DNA from: Candidatus Cloacimonadota bacterium
Lineage (GTDB): Bacteria; Cloacimonadota; Cloacimonadia; Cloacimonadales; WRIO01
Reading direction: 5' to 3'
DNA: 7,748 nucleotides
NCBI GenBank assembly: GCA_023230175.1
Contig: JALNXV010000161.1
Location: forward strand, 1 to 7,748
The translations under genes and the position numbers were made by a program. Numbering within the stretch: position 1 is the first letter of the stretch; every line of letters begins with the position of its first letter. Of this stretch, positions 6,335-7,748 are shown one piece after another. Under the pieces are notes generated by a model. The model had not been told where the DNA came from. It saw nothing but the letters and a program-made list of their open reading frames with translations, and searched no databases.

Positions 6335-7357
6335 TTATTCCAGTATCCAATCTTCGATTTCGATGCCTTGAGCGGAAGCTATGTAAGACCTGGCTCCGCG
6401 CAGGGCTCTTCTTTGCTGATAAGCATCATCGGTGTAGACGTCGAAATCCAGAGGCAATCCATAGGATAGAAGAATTCCATCGCAATCGCCGGCCATTGAG
6501 TTGAAGTGGTCATGTCCGCAGGCAATCAGCTTTGTGTTTCCTTTCTCCTTGAGCATGTAGAACAGCCCTGTGTTCACAGGAGGGCATCCGATTTTCTCTC
6601 CATTGATGCCGAGCAGGTGCGTGCAGTTATCCAGGCTTGAAAGACAAGTGAATTCAGGAAGCGGAATGTGGATGAAAACATATGCAGGAACATTGGGAAT
6701 CATTGTTTTACGTACCCATTCGATCTGCGACGGATATATGTAGTCATAGCCGATCTGATCTTCGCCATTTATGAAGTATTTTCTTTTGTCATGGGAATCC
6801 AGGCAGATAAGCTGGAGTTTCTCCGTGCCATCTGAATTAGATACGATTATCTGATGATTGCCGTGACCTTCAACCCATTCCGGGCCACGGCAATACAGGC
6901 AGTTCCTGCTGGTTTCAAAAATGCTGTCAAACTGATCCGCACTGGTCAACTGGGTATCATGATTGCCGGGAATCGCCGACCATGGGATGCCGAAAGAGTC
7001 CATGAATTCAGAGAACTCTTTCAAAGCATTCATGTTGTCGTCTAGACAGGCCCAGACCATGTCCCCGGTAATCATGATGAAGTCGGGATTGGCTTTTCTG
7101 ATTGCCATCTCAGTATTCCGATAGGTTTTCTCTTTATGTTCCTTAATACCGTTCCACTGCAGATGAAGGTCGGTAAGCTGCAGAAGCTTGAAATCCGGCT
7201 TGTAAATGTTGAGAATCGATGGCTTGTCAATACGGTCTTCTTTCAGGGGAGAATAAGGTGCAATGTTTTGCGAACAATAAGGGAGTGGAATGCTCTGTTC
7301 GATTTGCTTCCATTCGCTTTTTGTATACGCCTTGACTGCTGGATTGGGTTGACTCAT
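6335..7357 (-). CDS. Calcineurin-like metallophosphoesterase
   Basis: This 340-residue enzyme probably hydrolyses a phosphomonoester or phosphodiester with two metal ions. The full metal-binding set is present in order: LTDLHLQW (D63, H65), TGDMVW (G98, D99), PGNHD (N132, H133, D134), a single histidine in FIHIPLPE (H230), and CGHDHFNS (H282, H284). The overall plan resembles Dcr2/purple-acid-phosphatase-29-like proteins rather than nucleases. There is no signal peptide or membrane segment, so it should be cytoplasmic. The ~55 residues before the first motif are unrecognised. ATG 7357 is the first start after an in-frame stop (7385-7387). No clear ribosome binding site precedes it. A TATAAC on the minus strand (7368-7373) would give an almost leaderless message if it is the -10, so the promoter is uncertain. 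The gene converges on the transporter operon, with four bases between the stops. A link to phospho-amine metabolism is inference from position. Confidence 0.93.
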   Translation of the reverse strand: MSQPNPAVKAYTKSEWKQIEQSIPLPYCSQNIAPYSPLKEDRIDKPSILNIYKPDFKLLQLTDLHLQWNGIKEHKEKTYRNTEMAIRKANPDFIMITGDMVWACLDDNMNALKEFSEFMDSFGIPWSAIPGNHDTQLTSADQFDSIFETSRNCLYCRGPEWVEGHGNHQIIVSNSDGTEKLQLICLDSHDKRKYFINGEDQIGYDYIYPSQIEWVRKTMIPNVPAYVFIHIPLPEFTCLSSLDNCTHLLGINGEKIGCPPVNTGLFYMLKEKGNTKLIACGHDHFNSMAGDCDGILLSYGLPLDFDVYTDDAYQQRRALRGARSYIASAQGIEIEDWILE

Positions 7358-7642
7358 GGCTTTGGATGTTATATCAAATCTGTCTTATGAGCAATGCTGC
7401 TTGTTTTCATGAGATGAATTATTCAGGTTCTGATCTCTCTTCTTGATGATTGAGAGTTTCTTGAGTTTCCTCGTCGAGGTGCATTCGAACGGAACTATCT
7501 GAATCTCGTATTCGCTTATATTGGATGAGGTTCCAAGTTGGCTTTTCGACGTGTAAATTAATCCGAGCTTCTTTTATGCGCTGTAAGATGTTTTACCCTT
7601 ACCCGGTGCAGCCATTTGCAGTCTAATTGGCTTTATCAACAA
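7358..7642 (-). other. Upstream region of the phosphoesterase gene; possible decayed coding sequence
   Basis: I find no intact gene here. Read on the minus strand in the phosphoesterase frame, the region has only two stops, at 7574-7576 and 7385-7387. From ATG 7615 it reads MAAPGKGKTSYSA, a TAA, then 62 sense codons (including SEYEIQIVPFECTSTRKLKK) before the next TAA. The product is lysine-rich and matches no family I know. It could be a broken small gene or chance openness. An overlapping frame (7419-7592, minus) is also open for 57 codons without a good start. The phosphoesterase promoter should lie at the low-coordinate end of this region. Confidence 0.3.
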
Positions 7643-7643
7643 C
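7605..7643. repeat. Right copy of the imperfect direct repeat near the window edges
   Basis: The stretch around GCAGCCATTTGCAGTC and TTTATCAACAAC matches 11-46 in the same orientation with several mismatches and three single- or double-base gaps. On the minus strand it overlaps the possible reading frame described for 7358-7642, near its MAAPG start. The left copy gives the related reading LQTAA, so the similarity may reflect a shared ancestral coding sequence. Confidence 0.3.
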
Positions 7644-7748
7644 TAACAACAACCTTCACGGGCATCAGTTTTCTTTTTTCCTGACATTTTCTTCTCAGTG
7701 AGAAAGACCATTTCAATCAATTCAGGTTTCCTTATTTCAAAAAAATCT
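7643..7748 (-). CDS. Possible C-terminal end of an unidentified protein entering from the right edge
   Basis: On the minus strand the sequence is open from the window edge to a TAG at 7643-7645. It encodes 34 residues that include FFEIRKPELIEMVFLTEKKM and end in DAREGCC. The composition is charged and lysine-rich, which looks protein-like, but 34 codons is too short to distinguish a real gene end from chance. It is in the same frame as the region downstream and as the phosphoesterase, separated by stops. I recognise no family. A 13-base palindrome, TTCTCA-G-TGAGAA (7692-7704), lies inside it. Confidence 0.2.
   Translation of the reverse strand, partial: DFFEIRKPELIEMVFLTEKKMSGKKKTDAREGCC

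Noticed and set aside
6319..6342. Bidirectional terminator between the convergent genes
   Set aside because: The stem is only 6 bp and AT-rich with a large loop, and no T-run follows on either strand.
7692..7704. 13-base palindrome TTCTCA-G-TGAGAA as an operator
   Set aside because: It is short, lies inside a possible reading frame, and has no promoter-like boxes next to it, so I did not list it separately.

Overview
The window shows a bacterial chromosome segment with two blocks of different character. Nothing in it is diagnostic for a phylum. The lipoprotein signal peptide, the purine-rich ribosome binding sites, the TTGACA-type promoter and the moderate-to-low GC fit a Gram-positive (Clostridia or Erysipelotrichia-like) or a spirochaete host. 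That placement is inference.

Left block (about 1-1783, visibly AT-richer): the end of a surface-polysaccharide gene cluster on the + strand. It holds a hexapeptide-repeat O-acyltransferase followed by a glycosyltransferase that starts inside its stop codon (ATGA overlap). The acyltransferase is split. Its expected first ~30 residues are readable from 70 in one frame, and the rest is readable in another frame. The switch falls at a run of six G (148-153), and one extra G would restore a single ~173-codon gene.

Middle (1784-2113): a 330-base gap with no convincing gene. It carries a promoter-like TTGACA box followed by a perfect 17-base palindrome, just ahead of the next operon.

Right block (2114-6330, + strand): a tight four-gene operon whose first three genes overlap. 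It encodes an ABC importer ATPase, a double-length permease (two MetI-type halves fused), a LicC/PntC-like cytidylyltransferase with an N-terminal winged-helix DNA-binding domain, and a lipoprotein solute-binding protein. The importer looks like the iron(III)/polyamine/2-aminoethylphosphonate (AEP) class. Together with a nucleotidyltransferase of the phosphocholine/AEP type, it suggests uptake of a small phosphorylated or phosphonate amine, its activation with CTP, and its use to decorate a surface glycan or lipid. A complete calcineurin-type metallophosphoesterase (6335-7357, - strand) converges on the operon with only four bases between the stop codons. It could act on the same class of molecule, but this is only a neighbourhood argument.

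Right edge (7358-7748): mostly without a recognisable gene. A minus-strand frame with only three stops runs through it, and a possible C-terminal gene end enters from the right edge. A short sequence here (7605-7643) resembles one at the left edge (11-46) in the same orientation.
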